From: Nepenthes gracilis
Lineage: Eukaryota; Streptophyta; Magnoliopsida; Caryophyllales; Nepenthaceae
Assembly: GCA_033239525.1 (NCBI GenBank)
Contig: BSYO01000009.1
Span: 11,987,299 to 12,051,298, forward strand
Direction: 5' to 3'
Length of the DNA stretch: 64,000 nt
A program made the position numbers and the translations under genes. The stretch's first letter is position 1. Each line of letters begins with the position of its first letter. Below, one piece after another: positions 61,577-64,000 of the stretch. Below the pieces are notes generated by a model, which saw nothing but the letters and a program-made list of their open reading frames with translations, did not search any database and was not told the DNA's origin.

Positions 61577-64000
61577 CTTTTTGTCTTTGCACCTTACAAC
61601 GTATAGAAGAATGGCAAATACTTTTCAATAAATTTAACTATAAATTCAGGTAATATACTTAATTAGCTAGCCAGCCTCTAAATAATTTTAATATAATTTA
61701 AAGGTTCTATATTGATGTTAGTTTTGATCTTCTCCGAATCAACATCAATGTCTCATTGGGAATGAATCCCAGGAATTTGGCGAAAGTTATCCTAAATATG
61801 CATTGGGTTGGATACAACTTCAGCCAACATTGAGCATCTTTGCCATGTTGTACACATGGCTATTGAACTACACATTCTTAACAAATATGTCATTTATATA
61901 AACTTCTATGCTCCACCTGATCTACTGTTTAAACATCTTATTGACTAGTATTTGCTTTGTTGCATTGACATTCTTTAGTCTGAATGGTATGATTTTGTAA
62001 CAACAAAACCTATGGTTAGTCATGAATAAAATAATCATTTCATCACTCAAATTCATTCTATTATGAATAAGTATTTATAAAACTTAACAGCTGGTGGATT
62101 TTTCTGAAGTTTATCAACTGGTCTATTCAAAAGAGTCGAAAAACATCCCTCAAACATACATTATTTAAATCATTGAAATCGATACATGTCTGCCAATTTT
62201 AATTGTGCTTCTTGACTTGAGCCATGTAGGATAGCCAATTTGGATACTTCATTGGATACTTAACTTCACAAATGAACCTAGTGTTTATAAGCTTCTTGAC
62301 CTCTTTAAGTATGGCTGCCATTTTCTCCTATAGCAACCCCATCTCTCTTTCATGATTGGCTCATGCCTTAACATGATATTAACATGATATGCAGCCTATG
62401 AACCATCATCTCAATTAAAATTCCAAGCACATTAGTGGTGTCCAATCAAAGATACCACAGTTGCTTCACATGAAAGTGATGAGTTCCTGCTTTAAATCTG
62501 GATATAGGGAGGACTCAATGTACCTTCTCACCGTTCAGGATCTGACGGGAGCTTGGTGTGTGGTTCTCCAAGCTTTCCTTGCTATAATGTAGCCTCATAT
62601 TGTAGATTGAACTCCTTTATAAGCGGGGGTTGGTCTGGACCTTGTTAAGTGAGATAGCAATTTCAGATGAATACTTGGTTTCCTTAGACCTTGCCTATCC
62701 CATATGGCATTATAAACCGATAAGTCAACAATGAGGAATGTCAGAACATAAGAAACCCTTTTGACAGTAAATCCATGACATAACCTCAAGGTGGACTAAT
62801 CTTTTTACATTAACAGGCTCGTTATGTAGGTCATATAATAAATTGTTTGAGGGTTTAAATTGCTCATTGTTCAATCTTAATTTAATCAAGGTATTGAAAT
62901 AAAGAATATGCCTAGGACTATAATTATCAACAAAAACTCATTTCAATTGATACTCCTAAATTTTATCTGAAATGATGGCTGGTACACTAAGAGGGTAAGA
63001 ATGAGGAGACATTTGTTGATTTGAATCATTTTCATCAAAATAAGTTATATCCTTCCTTTATCTTTTGCCCCTTGCCTAGGGACACCGAGTCTTGATTTCT
63101 AATTGCGTCCATCGGCTTTATGGACACCATATTTAGTCTTTATGGACACCATATTTAGTCTCTCCACTGTAACTTGGTTGTGTGGAGGTGTTGGATTTCC
63201 CTCTTCAGCAGCTTCTAATGTCTTTTTGCCATACTAGATTGTGAAGGAGATTCCTCTCTTGCACTCTTAAGTGTTGTGCCTAATACTCATATAGAAGTGG
63301 CAGTACTTCAATTCATTTGAGGCATTAGGATTGTTGACCAGATTGGGCCACTACAAGAATTTTTCATCATGAATCTATATCATGATATTTTATTTTGAAT
63401 CTATCAAGTAGTGAGGTCTATCAATTCACGAGTCAAGTTTGATCCAGCATTGCCTATGGTTATGGTTCTTCCTCCATCCTTGTTTTGTCTTTATTTCTCA
63501 TTTCCCTACCTTCCATATTTGGATTTAAGTCTATCCTCTCAGACCCCCGGAACTTGTTCACCTCATTTGCACCGATATAATCCATGGCCATTGTTTTTGC
63601 CTCCACAAAGATCTTGGGGGCTTGTTGCATCAATATTGTGAAAAGAAGTCCCTAAACTACAAGGCTATAAGAAGGCATTGAACTTAGCTCCATCAGTGAG
63701 ATTTTTTGATGCTCCTTACTTCCGTGTCAGAGTGAGATATGAAGCATTTTAAGCTCTCTTTTGGAGCTTGTCTAATCTTTGACTAGGTGCTGGAGGTGCT
63801 TTTTCTCCCCATGCCTTTATGCAAAATGGGAGAGAAAATTATTAGAGAGCTTCTGAAAGGTTCCAATTGAGTATGGTTTGAGCAGATAAAATCAGACTCT
63901 GAAGTTACCTTTCAATGTAAGGGAAAAACAATAATAGAGTATCGTGTTCCCTAGATTTTGAAATAGCAACAAAGTGTGGATATAGTCTGGGTGATCCATA
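61577..64000 (-). pseudogene. Gypsy gag-pol remnant (Tat/Ogre-like), right piece
   Basis: The minus strand shows gag-like remnants at the far right (SLKCFISHSDTEVRSIK-like sequence near 63720-63680) and a reverse transcriptase remnant (VNKMFKQ, then VYINDIFVK near 61880-61920). An RT-connection stretch (KFLGF, then YLPFF) reaches to the Reina insertion. It continues logically into 55989 on the other side. Stops are frequent. The element's own LTRs are not visible in the window. Confidence 0.62.
63117..63160. repeat. 22-bp perfect tandem duplication
   Basis: A 22-bp unit starting TTTATGGACACCATA occurs twice head to tail (63117-63138, 63139-63160) inside the Gypsy remnant, a small replication-slippage event. 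Confidence 0.9.

Noticed and set aside
1..64000. CRISPR arrays, bacterial operons, riboswitches, rRNA or tRNA genes
   Set aside because: None seen; gene structure and repeats are those of a plant nuclear genome.

Overview
This is nuclear DNA from a flowering plant, most likely a woody eudicot. The evidence is two spliced plant housekeeping genes with GT-AG introns, an A+T-rich background, and a dense load of Copia and Ty3/Gypsy LTR retrotransposons. The species cannot be fixed from the sequence alone.

Host genes (1-32.6 kb). The left end carries the last four coding exons of a SCO1-type mitochondrial copper chaperone (HCC1-like, + strand, 1504-15046). Its last intron is about 12.05 kb and holds a 2-kb solo LTR (6015-7995) and an old non-autonomous Copia-type element (8322-11679), each with a 5-bp target duplication. 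Facing it tail to tail is a complete six-exon gene for a p23-type HSP90 co-chaperone (152 aa, - strand, 20553-32469). Its first coding exon is only 5 nt, and its 7.9-kb third intron contains the wreck of a same-strand Copia element. I see no supported gene between the two stop codons.

Retrotransposon half (33.3-64 kb). From left to right: a 398-bp tandem duplication; a 5.2-kb Copia element with non-canonical TA...CA LTR ends (34180-39389); mostly unassigned AT-rich DNA; a degenerate array with a period near 185 bp (about 42.2-43.57 kb); two related minus-strand LTR elements that carry only gag (43575-47990 and 49368-53731); and a set of minus-strand Gypsy remnants (53.7-56.0 and 61.6-64 kb) split by a nearly full-length Reina-like chromovirus on the plus strand (55995-61571). 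The five structurally complete elements (those at 8322, 34180, 43575, 49368 and 55995) and the solo LTR all have paired 5-bp target duplications, so their boundaries are firm. All coding regions of these elements are broken by stops or frameshifts, apart from a 493-codon gag reading frame in the second gag-only element.

How it fits together: the two host genes act in unrelated processes (cytochrome c oxidase copper delivery and HSP90 chaperoning) and are only neighbours. Everything else is the product of repeated retrotransposon insertion, nesting and tandem duplication. The most unusual items are the gag-only element pair with multiple polypurine tracts and CTCGAG-cored repeats upstream of the TATA box, the Reina element whose protease active site is overwritten by a short internal duplication, and the degenerate 185-bp array.
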